Positions 33,510 through 42,083 of a DNA stretch of 44,152 nucleotides are shown piece by piece. Below the pieces are notes generated by a model that worked only from the letters and a program-made list of their open reading frames with translations, searched no databases and was not told where the DNA came from. The position numbers and the translations under genes are program-made. Position 1 is the first letter of the stretch. Each line of letters begins with the position of its first letter. Origin of the DNA: Desulfobacterium sp. (lineage in GTDB: Bacteria > Desulfobacterota > Desulfobacteria > Desulfobacterales > Desulfobacteraceae); contig JAEINR010000051.1 in assembly GCA_016342325.1 (NCBI GenBank), positions 1 to 44,152 on the forward strand. The letters are read 5' to 3'.

Positions 33510-34895
33510 ATGGATACAATGGAAACCATATCCGTATTGGAAGACAGGAAAAACCAGATTTACCGGAAGGGCCAGGATAGTTTTGATATCTCCTGTGAAA
33601 AAAAGAGCCTGGCAGGTGCAGTGAGCCAGCGGGCCTGTGTCTTCTGCGGATCAAGGGTGGTTCTCTACCCCATCGCCGATGCCCTGCACCTTATCCATGG
33701 GCCCATTGGCTGCGCCTCCTACACCTGGGATATCAGAGGGGCCCTGTCATCGGGGCCGGAACTCCACCGGATGAGTTTTTCCACGGATCTTTCCGAAACG
33801 GATATCGTTTTCGGCGGTGAGAAAAAGCTGGAAAAAGCGCTTTTTGAACTGATTGAAGAATATGAACCCAAGGCAGCCTTTGTCTATTGCACCTGTATTG
33901 TCGGGATCATCGGGGATGATGTGGAGGCGGTATGTAAAAAGGTGGCCGCCAAGGTCGGCATCCCCGTGCTTCCGGTGCATTCAGAGGGGTTCAAGGGTAC
34001 GAAAAAGGACGGGTACAAGGCTGCCTGTGACGCCCTGTTCAAACTCATTGAACTGAACCGGAAACCCGAAAAACAAATCCCCTTGAGCATCAATATCCTG
34101 GGGGAGTTCAATATCGGCGGAGAGACCTGGATCATCAAAGAGTACTACCGCAGGATGGGAATCGAGGTGGTTGCCGTGATGACCGGGGACGGCAGGGTGG
34201 CAGAGGTTCAGTCAGCACACCGGGCGTGTTTGAATGTGGTCCAGTGTTCCGGTTCTTTGACCTACCTTGCCAAGGACATGGAAAAAGCCTACGGCATCCC
34301 CTATATCCGGGTCTCCTATTTCGGCATCGAAGACACCTCGGATGCCCTGTATGATGTGGCCGCGTTTTTCGAGGACACCCCAAAGATCATGGAACGAACA
34401 AAGACCCTGGTCCAGGAGGAGGTGAAAACCATCCTCCCTGAACTTTCAGCCCTGAAAAAAGACCTGACCGGAAAACGGGCCGCCATTTATGTGGGCGGTG
34501 CGTTCAAGGCCTTTTCATTGATCAAGGCCCTGAAACACCTGGGCATGGCCGTGGTCCTTGTGGGTTCCCAGACCGGAAACAAGGATGACTATGCCCTTCT
34601 AAGGGAGATGTGCGACCCGGGCACGGTGATCCTGGATGATGCCAATCCCCTGGAGCTTGCCAAGTATGTCATGGAAAAGGATGCCCACCTTTTTATCGGC
34701 GGGGTCAAGGAACGGCCCATTGCCTATAAACTGGGAATTGGTTTCTGCGACCATAACCATGAGCGGAAAATCCCTTTGGTAGGGTTCGAGGGAATGGAAA
34801 ACTTTGCCAGGGAAGTCCATGAAACCGTCACAAGTCCCGTCTGGGACCTTGTCCCGAGAAAAGCGTTTAACCGGGCTATTTCAAAGAAAGGATGA
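33510..34895 (+). CDS. nifE: FeMo-cofactor scaffold subunit NifE
   Basis: A 461-residue NifD homologue. Cluster ligands are preserved: Cys43/46 (RACVFCGSR), Cys68 (GPIGCASYTWD) and Cys127/129 (VYCTCIVGIIGDD). It lacks the NifD FeMo-co histidine segment, having GIGFCDHNHERKIPLVGFEGM near the end instead. NifE and NifN form the scaffold on which the NifB-cofactor is matured with molybdenum and homocitrate. The order after nifK and before nifN supports NifE over NifD. Confidence 0.93.
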   Translation: MDTMETISVLEDRKNQIYRKGQDSFDISCEKKSLAGAVSQRACVFCGSRVVLYPIADALHLIHGPIGCASYTWDIRGALSSGPELHRMSFSTDLSETDIVFGGEKKLEKALFELIEEYEPKAAFVYCTCIVGIIGDDVEAVCKKVAAKVGIPVLPVHSEGFKGTKKDGYKAACDALFKLIELNRKPEKQIPLSINILGEFNIGGETWIIKEYYRRMGIEVVAVMTGDGRVAEVQSAHRACLNVVQCSGSLTYLAKDMEKAYGIPYIRVSYFGIEDTSDALYDVAAFFEDTPKIMERTKTLVQEEVKTILPELSALKKDLTGKRAAIYVGGAFKAFSLIKALKHLGMAVVLVGSQTGNKDDYALLREMCDPGTVILDDANPLELAKYVMEKDAHLFIGGVKERPIAYKLGIGFCDHNHERKIPLVGFEGMENFAREVHETVTSPVWDLVPRKAFNRAISKKG

Positions 34896-34901
34896 TACCC
34901 C

Positions 34902-36374
34902 ATGATGCCAAAAAAGATCAAAACAAAACCCTATACAGCCACCCGCAATGCTTGCAAAATGTGCACCCCCCTTGGCGCCGCACTGGTTTTCCACGGGATA
35001 GAGGGAACCATCCCCCTGTTACACGGTTCCCAGGGGTGTTCAACCTATATGCGACGGTACCTGATCAGCCATTTCAGGGAGCCCGTGGATATCGCCTCCT
35101 CCAATTTTTCAGAGGATACGGCCATATTCGGCGGTGGGGACAACCTCAGGCTTGCCATTGAAAATGTAGCCCGCCAATACACCCCGGAAATGATCGGCAT
35201 TGCCACCACCTGCCTTTCGGAAACCATTGGGGATGATGTACCCATGATTTTAGACGGCATGGACAAGAAGGTCGACCCTACGATCCTGGTCCATGTGTCC
35301 ACCCCAAGTTATACCGGCACCCATGTGGACGGATTTCACGGAGCGGTTCATGCCGTGGTGGAACGGTGCAATCCCGTGACCGAGAAAACAACGGACGCAC
35401 TGAAGACCCGGAAGAAAATAAACGTTTTCCCGGGCATGCTCTCCAATGAAGATATTCGACACCTGAAGGAGATCTTCACGGATTTTAGCGATGTTCGCAC
35501 TCCAATTGATACCCAATCACCGGATGCCATAAAAAATGGGATCGATTCATATGCCATGGGCAATAACACCGAATTTACGATTCTGCCGGATTATTCGGAA
35601 CGGCTGGAGGGCCCTTCCTGGGAGGACTACCAGGCCATTCAAAAGGGCGGAACCCCGGTCAGGGAAATCAAGGCCATGAACCGTGCCACGGCCAGCATGG
35701 AATTTGGGTCCATATTGGCCAGCACGGTTGACCAGGGCGAAAAAAGTGCCGGCTCACTTTTAAAGGAACGGTTTGACATTCCCCTGGCGTCCCTTGGCAT
35801 CCCCGTGGGGGTAAAGGCGACGGATCTTTTCTTTGAACGACTGGAAGAACTGACCGCAACGCCCATACCTGAAAAGTACAAAAAACAGCGGGGCCGTTTG
35901 ATTGACGCCTATGTGGATGGAAACAAATACGTGTCCAGACAAAGGGCCGTTGTCTACGGGGAGGAGGATTTTGTGGTGGCCATTGCCGGATTCCTGGCCG
36001 AGGTGGGCATCATTCCCGTGCTATGCGCTTCCGGCGGAAAAAGCGGTTTTTTACAAAAGGCCCTGGAAGAAATCCTCCCCAAAAACATCCTGGAACAGGT
36101 GACGGTTCACCCGGGCATGGATTTTACCCGGATGGAGCAGACGGCCGGGGCGCTTGAACCGGATTTTGTCATCGGAAACAGCAAAGGCTACACCCTGTCC
36201 CGGCACCTGAACATTCCCCTGGTCAGGGTGGGCTTTCCCATCCATGACCGGATCGGGGGCCCCCGCATCCTTCACATTGGGTATAAGGGTGCCCAGGAGC
36301 TATTTGACACCATCGTCAACACCCTGCTCCAGCGTCGCCAGGACACGTCAAAAACCGGTTACGCCTACATGTAA
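34902..36374 (+). CDS. nifN: FeMo-cofactor scaffold subunit NifN
   Basis: A 490-residue NifK homologue that pairs with NifE. Conserved cysteines are Cys18/21 (NACKMCTPLGAAL), Cys46 (HGSQGCSTYMRRY) and Cys104 (ATTCLSETIGDD). It starts six bases after the nifE stop. Two adjacent ATG codons occur; 34902 is given. The central part (residues 160-250) diverges from NifK. It is a separate protein, not fused to NifB or NifX as in some clostridia. Confidence 0.93.
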   Translation: MMPKKIKTKPYTATRNACKMCTPLGAALVFHGIEGTIPLLHGSQGCSTYMRRYLISHFREPVDIASSNFSEDTAIFGGGDNLRLAIENVARQYTPEMIGIATTCLSETIGDDVPMILDGMDKKVDPTILVHVSTPSYTGTHVDGFHGAVHAVVERCNPVTEKTTDALKTRKKINVFPGMLSNEDIRHLKEIFTDFSDVRTPIDTQSPDAIKNGIDSYAMGNNTEFTILPDYSERLEGPSWEDYQAIQKGGTPVREIKAMNRATASMEFGSILASTVDQGEKSAGSLLKERFDIPLASLGIPVGVKATDLFFERLEELTATPIPEKYKKQRGRLIDAYVDGNKYVSRQRAVVYGEEDFVVAIAGFLAEVGIIPVLCASGGKSGFLQKALEEILPKNILEQVTVHPGMDFTRMEQTAGALEPDFVIGNSKGYTLSRHLNIPLVRVGFPIHDRIGGPRILHIGYKGAQELFDTIVNTLLQRRQDTSKTGYAYM

Positions 36375-36415
36375 AAATAAGGCCTGAAAACTGCGGCCAG
36401 AGAAAGGATAGAAAA

Positions 36416-37690
36416 ATGAATATTAAAAATCACCCCTGTTTTAATCCCAATGCCTGTAAAAGCTACGGCCGTGTCCACCTCCCGGTGGCCCCCCGTTGCA
36501 ATATCCAGTGCAATTTCTGTAATCGAAAATTTGACTGTGTCAATGAAAGCCGACCCGGTGTCACCAGCGGTATTCTCAAACCCTTCCAGGCCATGGAATA
36601 CCTTGACCGGGTCATGGCCCGGAAAAAAAATATATCCGTGGTGGGTATTGCCGGCCCGGGGGACCCCTTTGCCAATCCCGAAGAGACATTGACCACCATT
36701 GAAATGGTCAATAAAAAGTACCCGGACATTCTCCTGTGCCTTGCCACCAACGGGCTGAACCTGCCGGATTATCTGGATGAGGTGGCCAAGGTGAACGTCA
36801 GCCATGTGAGCGTCACCATTAATGCGGTGGACCCAACCATCAGCGAAAAGATATACGCCTGGGTCAGGTCCGGTAAAAAATCCCTCCCCCCTGGAAAAGG
36901 GGCCCGGCTGCTTCTGGAAAAGCAGATGGAATCCGTGGCTGGTCTGAAAGAAAGGGGGATCATCGTAAAGGTCAACACCATTGTCCTGCCAGGTATCAAC
37001 GACCATCATGTGGTCGATATCGCAAAAAAAATGGCCGAAATGGAGGTGGATCTCTTCAACTGCATGCCCTATTACCCCAATGAAGGGTCCAATTTTTCCC
37101 ACCTGGAGGAACCCTCCAAAAAAGAGATCGCCGGGATCCAGGCGGCGGCCCAGAAGCATATTCCCCAGATGATGCACTGCAAGCGGTGCCGGGCCGATGC
37201 CGTGGGCATGCTGGACGATAAACCGGATCTGACACTTCTAACCAGCCTCAGGGAATGTGCTTCCCTGGAAGAACCCGCTGAAATTGAGATCAAAACCCCG
37301 GCCGCACCCTATGTGGCCGTGGCCACCCGGGAGGGGGTTCTGGTGAACCAGCATTTGGGAGAGGCAACGGAACTTGCCATCTATGACACCAGCGAAGAAG
37401 AACTGATACTTGTGGAACAGAGACGCATCTCCAAATCCGGTGGCCCGGGAGCCCGGTGGCATACCCTGGCGGAACAGCTCAAGGATTGCCATCTCATCCT
37501 GGTCAGCGGTGTTGGAGACGTCCCCAGAAACGTACTGACAGAAGAAGGGTTTGAGATCCTCATGGTCAACGGCCTGATCCAGGAAGTCGTTGATGCCGTG
37601 AAAAGCAAACAGAACATCAACCATTTTATCAAAAGAGCCCCCCTAACTTGTAACGCAGAGTGTTCAGGTACAGGAATGGGGTGCATGTAA
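36416..37690 (+). CDS. nifB: FeMo-cofactor biosynthesis protein NifB with NifX domain
   Basis: A 424-residue radical-SAM enzyme that makes NifB-co, the 8Fe-9S-C core of FeMo-co. It has HPCFNPNACKSYGRVHLPVA at the start, the radical-SAM triad CNIQCNFC (Cys28, 32 and 35) and Cys41. HCKRCRADAVGML is near 255-267. From about residue 300 a NifX-like domain follows (YVAVATREGVLVNQHLGEA), so this is the fused NifB-NifX form. The C-terminal tail CNAECSGTGMGCM has three cysteines. It is the last of the core cluster before accessory genes. Confidence 0.95.
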   Translation: MNIKNHPCFNPNACKSYGRVHLPVAPRCNIQCNFCNRKFDCVNESRPGVTSGILKPFQAMEYLDRVMARKKNISVVGIAGPGDPFANPEETLTTIEMVNKKYPDILLCLATNGLNLPDYLDEVAKVNVSHVSVTINAVDPTISEKIYAWVRSGKKSLPPGKGARLLLEKQMESVAGLKERGIIVKVNTIVLPGINDHHVVDIAKKMAEMEVDLFNCMPYYPNEGSNFSHLEEPSKKEIAGIQAAAQKHIPQMMHCKRCRADAVGMLDDKPDLTLLTSLRECASLEEPAEIEIKTPAAPYVAVATREGVLVNQHLGEATELAIYDTSEEELILVEQRRISKSGGPGARWHTLAEQLKDCHLILVSGVGDVPRNVLTEEGFEILMVNGLIQEVVDAVKSKQNINHFIKRAPLTCNAECSGTGMGCM

Positions 37691-37711
37691 AACAAAAAAA
37701 GGAAAAAAAGA

Positions 37712-38017
37712 ATGGAAAAGCCAAAGCACCACATACTGGTATGCGCAAGTTTCAGACCCAACGGAGATCCCAAGGGGAAATGCCATCGGAAAAAAGCCAT
37801 GGAGTTTCTTCCCTATATTGAAAATGAGATCATTGACCGGGGGCTCGAAAATGTCATTGTTTCTTCCACCTGCTGTCTTAAGCTCTGCGATGAAGGGCCG
37901 GTGATGGTAGTCTACCCAGAAAACACCTGGTATGGCCATGTGGATTCGGAAGATGCCATTGACGAGATCCTGGACGCCCTTGAAAACGGCGAAACCGCCG
38001 AGGCATATCTATTGTAG
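37712..38017 (+). CDS. Thioredoxin-fold 2Fe-2S ferredoxin
   Basis: A 101-residue protein of the thioredoxin-like 2Fe-2S ferredoxin family (Shethna I/NuoE-like). Four cluster cysteines are recognisable: HILVCASFR near 8-16, GKCHRKK near 23-29, and STCCLKLCDEGPVMVVYP near 53-70, followed by WYGHVD. It probably carries electrons to nitrogenase or to FeMo-co assembly. It lies between nifB and nifV on the same strand, a usual place for such ferredoxins in anaerobe nif clusters. Confidence 0.87.
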   Translation: MEKPKHHILVCASFRPNGDPKGKCHRKKAMEFLPYIENEIIDRGLENVIVSSTCCLKLCDEGPVMVVYPENTWYGHVDSEDAIDEILDALENGETAEAYLL

Positions 38018-38082
38018 CGCTTATTGATATTCCCCCTCGAATGGATGCCTGTTTTACCTATCTGTAACAAAAGGAGTCGGCC

Positions 38083-39318
38083 ATGGTGAACGTAAACGGT
38101 AAAAGAAGAATATGGATGGTGGACACCACCCTGCGGGATGGCGAACAAGCACCCGGGGTGGTGTTCAGCCCCCATGAAAGAGTTGAAATTGCAACGGCCC
38201 TTGACCGCATCGGAATAGATGAAATCGAGGCAGGCATCCCGGCCATGGGGGAGCAGGCCTGCCGGGATATCAGACGGCTTGTTGGATTACATCTGTCCTG
38301 CACCCTCTCCTGCTGGTGCAGGGCAGACAAGGGGGATATCGAGAAGGCCGCCCGCTGCAATACCCCCGGGGTTCATATCAGTTTCCCCACCTCTTCCGTC
38401 CTTCTTAAAACCTTTGACAGGGACGAGGCCTGGGTGATGGATACCCTTGGGCAGCTGGTGGACATGGCTAAAAAAGATTTTGACCAGATCTCCGTGGGTG
38501 CCCAGGATGCCACCCGGACCCGGCCTGACTTTTTATATCAATTTGCCGGGAATGCCTTTGACGCCGGGGCGGACCGGCTCCGCCTGGCCGATACCGTGGG
38601 AATGATCAGCCCTTCCATGGTGATAAAGACCATCACCGATCTCGTCCACAGGGTGCCGGATCTTGATCTTGAATTCCACGGGCATAATGATCTTGGCATG
38701 GCAACGGCCAATGGGGTTACGGCAGTGGAGGCAGGCGCTTCCGCCTTGAGTGTCACGGTTAACGGCCTGGGGGAAAGGGCCGGTAATGCGCCTTTGGAAG
38801 AGGTGGCCATGGCCCTGTTTGAGGTGGGCGGATATGGGGGAACCATCAACACCGCCCGTATGACCGACCTCTGCCGACTGGTGGCCCGGGCATCCGGGCA
38901 TCCGATTCCCGAATCAAAACCCATTGTCGGGAAAAATGTTTTCCGCCATGAATCAGGCATTCATTGTTCAGGTCTGTTAAAGGACAGGTCCTCCTATCAG
39001 CTCTTTGAACCTGAAACCGTGGGCAAAAGAAAGCGTGAATATGTTATCGGGTATCATTCAGGCGCCGCCGCCATCGGCCATGTGCTTGAGCAACAGGGCA
39101 TCTTCATTGATAAAGCCGGGGCACAAAAACTGCTTCCCCTGGTAAGGAAAAAGGCCCTTGAACAAAAATCACTGCTGACCCCCGAAGCGCTTAAGGCGCT
39201 CTATCTTCTGACCCTGGGATGTCAGGAAAGCGACCTTTCGCCCTGCCCCGACCCGAAAAAGCCGGAACCAATGGGTTTTTCTGATTCTCTTGCCCGAAGA
39301 CACGACAACCAGAGATAA
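38083..39318 (+). CDS. nifV: Homocitrate synthase NifV
   Basis: A 411-residue HMGL-like aldolase that condenses acetyl-CoA and 2-oxoglutarate to homocitrate, the organic part of FeMo-co. Features are VDTTLRDGEQAPGVVFSPHE near residues 12-31, LEFHGHNDLGMATAN near 196-210 (metal-binding HGHND), NGLGERAGNAPLEEVAMAL near 226-244, and HESGIHCSG near 289-297. The last 30 residues, rich in Pro, extend past the usual end. Isopropylmalate synthase is unlikely, given the short length and nif context. Confidence 0.92.
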   Translation: MVNVNGKRRIWMVDTTLRDGEQAPGVVFSPHERVEIATALDRIGIDEIEAGIPAMGEQACRDIRRLVGLHLSCTLSCWCRADKGDIEKAARCNTPGVHISFPTSSVLLKTFDRDEAWVMDTLGQLVDMAKKDFDQISVGAQDATRTRPDFLYQFAGNAFDAGADRLRLADTVGMISPSMVIKTITDLVHRVPDLDLEFHGHNDLGMATANGVTAVEAGASALSVTVNGLGERAGNAPLEEVAMALFEVGGYGGTINTARMTDLCRLVARASGHPIPESKPIVGKNVFRHESGIHCSGLLKDRSSYQLFEPETVGKRKREYVIGYHSGAAAIGHVLEQQGIFIDKAGAQKLLPLVRKKALEQKSLLTPEALKALYLLTLGCQESDLSPCPDPKKPEPMGFSDSLARRHDNQR

Positions 39319-39344
39319 GATCCTAGGAACAAAAGGAGAATGCA

Positions 39345-39590
39345 ATGACGGTACATGATGCAAAAACATTCATCACCGGGATTCAGGAAAATCAGGACCT
39401 CAGGAAAGGGCTGAACCGGTGCAAAAGCAGCGAAGAAATCAAAACCCTTCTTGGGGAAAATGGTTATAAATTCAATGCTGCCGAGTTTGTTGAAGCATGG
39501 AGCAGCCAAGTGGCCACGTCCCAGACAAAGGAATGCCATGACGCATTCAATGAAATCCGAATGTGGTGGGAGTTGCTCAATCGGTTCTGA
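39345..39590 (+). CDS. Nif11 domain small protein
   Basis: An 81-residue protein with the Nif11 pattern: MTVHDAKTFITGIQENQDLRK at the start and EEIKTLLGENGYKFNAAEF near 27-45. Nif11 domains occur as small proteins of unknown function in nif clusters and as leader peptides of ribosomally made natural products. Here there is no Gly-Gly cleavage motif with a Cys-rich core and no LanM-like enzyme nearby, so the nitrogen-fixation type is favoured. AAAAGGAG precedes the ATG, 26 bases after nifV. Confidence 0.8.
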   Translation: MTVHDAKTFITGIQENQDLRKGLNRCKSSEEIKTLLGENGYKFNAAEFVEAWSSQVATSQTKECHDAFNEIRMWWELLNRF

Positions 39591-39667
39591 CAGGCTGGCT
39601 GGTGGTATTGCGTCCACATCCAGGACACGGTGGGGGATGGTCTATTTTACCCAGGGGAGATAATGAA

Positions 39668-40153
39668 ATGGTCAAAATGTATGAAACGTTTTTCGAAGAT
39701 GGCAAAAAGTTTTTGAAAACAGCCCGGGGCGGTTTGAAGCGGCCGTCTGTTTTTACCGAAGAGATTCTTTACAATATTCTGCTGATGTCCATGGAAAAAA
39801 ATATCATGGGCATCCTGATTTACCATGGAGATATGGCAGATAACCACACCGTCACCGACCTTCTTGATGCCCTTGAGCGGGTTATTCAAATGGATAAAAA
39901 GGTGATTGCCGACCTCCTTGAATTTGAAAGATACCAGACAATCTGTTCTGTGTTTGACGGATACCAGAGAAAAAAGATGACCTTTGAGGTTATCCATAGA
40001 ATGATTGAAACCGCAACCATCATCGAAAACCATGCGCTTGCAGTTTGCGCCAGCCGCCGGTCACCTGATCCGGTAAAGAGTGAAGACAAGGGTGAACAGT
40101 TCCAGGGGAGAAACCATGGCTCAGTGGTCCCAGTCCGAATATCCGTTATGTAA
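39668..40153 (+). CDS. Unknown helical protein at end of nif cluster
   Basis: A 161-residue, mostly helical soluble protein with no family I recognise with confidence. It starts MVKMYETFFEDGKKFLKTAR and contains TEEILYNILLMSMEKNIMGILIYHGDM, DLLDALERVIQ and MIETATIIENHALAVCASR, a pattern like a four-helix HEPN-type bundle but without a clear RxxxxH motif. GGGGAG lies before ATG 39668. It follows the Nif11 gene by 77 bases on the same strand, so a nif-related accessory role is possible. The last 25 residues are polar and probably flexible. Confidence 0.7.
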   Translation: MVKMYETFFEDGKKFLKTARGGLKRPSVFTEEILYNILLMSMEKNIMGILIYHGDMADNHTVTDLLDALERVIQMDKKVIADLLEFERYQTICSVFDGYQRKKMTFEVIHRMIETATIIENHALAVCASRRSPDPVKSEDKGEQFQGRNHGSVVPVRISVM

Positions 40154-40265
40154 AACATTTGTAATATGCTGATTTTTTGTTGTTTTTTTTATGCCAGAGT
40201 ATTATTTGTCAAACCGATTATATTAAAAAAGCATCAAAGAACCGTTCCGGAAAAAGGAGTACAAA

Positions 40266-40916
40266 ATGGCTATCAGGACCCAGGAATCATTTAATTTTTA
40301 TTCCCACCTGGCAGGTGTAATTGCGGCAGTGATCGGGACCATTTTTTTATTTACTGCAGCAAACCATTCCGCTCCGTCACTGATTACGGCTTTGATTTAC
40401 GGCGTCTCAGTGATCTTTCTTTTTTCCGCAAGTACCCTTTACCATGCCTTTAAAAAAGGGGAAAACGAACTTTCATTCTGGAGAAAAATGGATCGCCTTG
40501 CCATCTTCTTCATGATTGCGGGCACTTACACCCCGGTCTGCTACTTCTACCTGGATGGCAACTGGCGGTGGGGAATGATCGCTATCCAGTGGACATTCGT
40601 CGGTTTTGGGGTTGTTTCACAGTTGGTTTTCCCAAGAGCGCCCAGGGCCTTTTACGCACTGATTTACTGCATCATGGGCTGGCTCACTGTCATCCCCATG
40701 AAACAGGTGCATGCAAACATGCCTCCCGTCCAGGAGATCTTGTTATATTTCGGGGGCGTGGCCTTCTCCGCCGGGGCCATCATCTATGCCATCAAACGGC
40801 CAAGGCTGAAACAGGGCATTTTCAGTTTCCATGAACTCTTCCATATCATGGTCCTGGTCGGTGGCGCATCCCACTATGCCATGATTTACCTCTCCTACGC
40901 TGGGTCCATGGCATGA
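40266..40916 (+). CDS. Hemolysin III (PAQR-like) family membrane protein
   Basis: A 216-residue protein with seven hydrophobic segments. It carries the PAQR/hemolysin III signatures SASTLYHAFKK near 58-68, MIAGTYTPVCY near 85-95, and the C-terminal HELFHIMVLVGGASHY near 189-204. The conserved histidines suggest a zinc-dependent hydrolase-type site. Bacterial members are linked to membrane lipid homeostasis; hemolytic activity is not implied. AAAAGGAG precedes the ATG. The stop overlaps the next gene by four bases (ATGA). Confidence 0.88.
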   Translation: MAIRTQESFNFYSHLAGVIAAVIGTIFLFTAANHSAPSLITALIYGVSVIFLFSASTLYHAFKKGENELSFWRKMDRLAIFFMIAGTYTPVCYFYLDGNWRWGMIAIQWTFVGFGVVSQLVFPRAPRAFYALIYCIMGWLTVIPMKQVHANMPPVQEILLYFGGVAFSAGAIIYAIKRPRLKQGIFSFHELFHIMVLVGGASHYAMIYLSYAGSMA

Positions 40917-41788
40917 TGGGAACAGCACATCTTCCGGGTAACTGCACGGCCTTGCTGGAAAAAGAGCACCTCCTGTTTGAGAAGGAGTATGGGGAAAATT
41001 ATCTGGCAGAGGAGAGCAAAAGCCCGAAGATAGGAGAACCTTACCTGCTTTACAATCCTTCGGCAACCACGGGTGTGCTGCTTATTCACGGGCTGATGGC
41101 CGCACCTGAAGAGGTCCGGGAGTGGGCAGATTTTTTGCACCAAGCCGGGTATACGGTCTATTCCCCCCGGCTTGCAGGACACGGCACCTCAGCGGATGAC
41201 CTGTCCACCCGCAGCTTTTCCGAATGGGTCGATTCCGTGGAACGGGGACATGCCATCCTTGACACCTGCTGCCGTGATATCGTCGTTGCCGGATTTTCCA
41301 CAGGCGGCGGACTGGCATTATACCAGGCGATCCAAAGACCCAAAACCTATAAGGCGGTGATCTCAATCAGTGCGCCGCTGAAGTTTAAAAGTTTTTCCGC
41401 AGGGTTTGCCGAGCTTGCACACGGATGGAACGGTTTGCTCAACCATCTCGGCATAAAGACCGGACAGAAGGCCTTTGTGCCAAACCATGCGGACAATCCG
41501 GAAATCAACTATCCCCGGTGTCCCGTGCACGGCATCGTACAAGTGAAGGCGCTGATGAAAAAGGTGTACCGCACCCTGCCCTACCTGACCGTTCCTGCGC
41601 TGATCATCCAGGCGAACCGTGATCCAAAGGTGGACGGTCGAAGCGGCCTGAAAATTTTTAACCGCATAACTTCTCCGGATAAGACGTACAGGGAGATCGA
41701 TTTCCACCGCCACGGTATCGTCAGGGGCGAAATTACCAGGGATGTGTTTGCTGAGGTCGGGTCTTTTATGAAAACCCTGGAAGATTAG
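40913..41788 (+). CDS. Alpha/beta hydrolase (esterase/lipase-like)
   Basis: A 291-residue serine hydrolase. The oxyanion segment is LLIHGLMAAPEEVREWADFL near residues 56-75, the nucleophile elbow is AGFSTGGGLAL near 129-139 (Ser in GFSTGG), an acid is likely in QANRDPKVDG near 238-247, and the catalytic His is in DFHRHGIVRGE near 263-273. It resembles monoacylglycerol lipases or carboxylesterases. Translation is coupled to the hemolysin III gene, so both may act on membrane lipids; this is inference. Confidence 0.82.
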   Translation: MMGTAHLPGNCTALLEKEHLLFEKEYGENYLAEESKSPKIGEPYLLYNPSATTGVLLIHGLMAAPEEVREWADFLHQAGYTVYSPRLAGHGTSADDLSTRSFSEWVDSVERGHAILDTCCRDIVVAGFSTGGGLALYQAIQRPKTYKAVISISAPLKFKSFSAGFAELAHGWNGLLNHLGIKTGQKAFVPNHADNPEINYPRCPVHGIVQVKALMKKVYRTLPYLTVPALIIQANRDPKVDGRSGLKIFNRITSPDKTYREIDFHRHGIVRGEITRDVFAEVGSFMKTLED

Positions 41789-42083
41789 CGACACAAGTAT
41801 CAGATCTGCCTTGCCTTTGTTTCCCCCCACAAACCGTGGGTTTCAAACTCTGGACGCTGATCCTGGCGTTCGGAGCCGTCCTGCTCCGATGTTGTCCCCC
41901 CCATCCCTAACCTGGACAAGCCAGAACCCAAAAAGTTGTCTAATTCCCTTGCCAAAATAACGCGAGAATCAGGGCTACGAAGATAAGTACTCTTTGCGCA
42001 AAATGGATTTTTATTGTACGATTCTCCAGTTGAATCGGTCAAGAATCGGTTCAAGACTTTTGGAGCAATTAAGAGACAGGTTT
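41789..42083. other. Intergenic region with two hairpins
   Basis: No gene is supported here. CCCAC(41826-41830)/GTGGG(41836-41840) and TCGGAGC(41870-41876)/GCTCCGA(41883-41889) form two short GC-rich hairpins after the hydrolase gene and may end its transcript. The right part is the likely leader of the histidine kinase. Confidence 0.45.

Noticed and set aside
39345-40153. Nif11-type RiPP biosynthetic cluster
   Set aside because: The Nif11 protein lacks a leader cleavage site followed by a core peptide, and no lanthionine synthetase, radical-SAM maturase or peptidase-transporter is adjacent.
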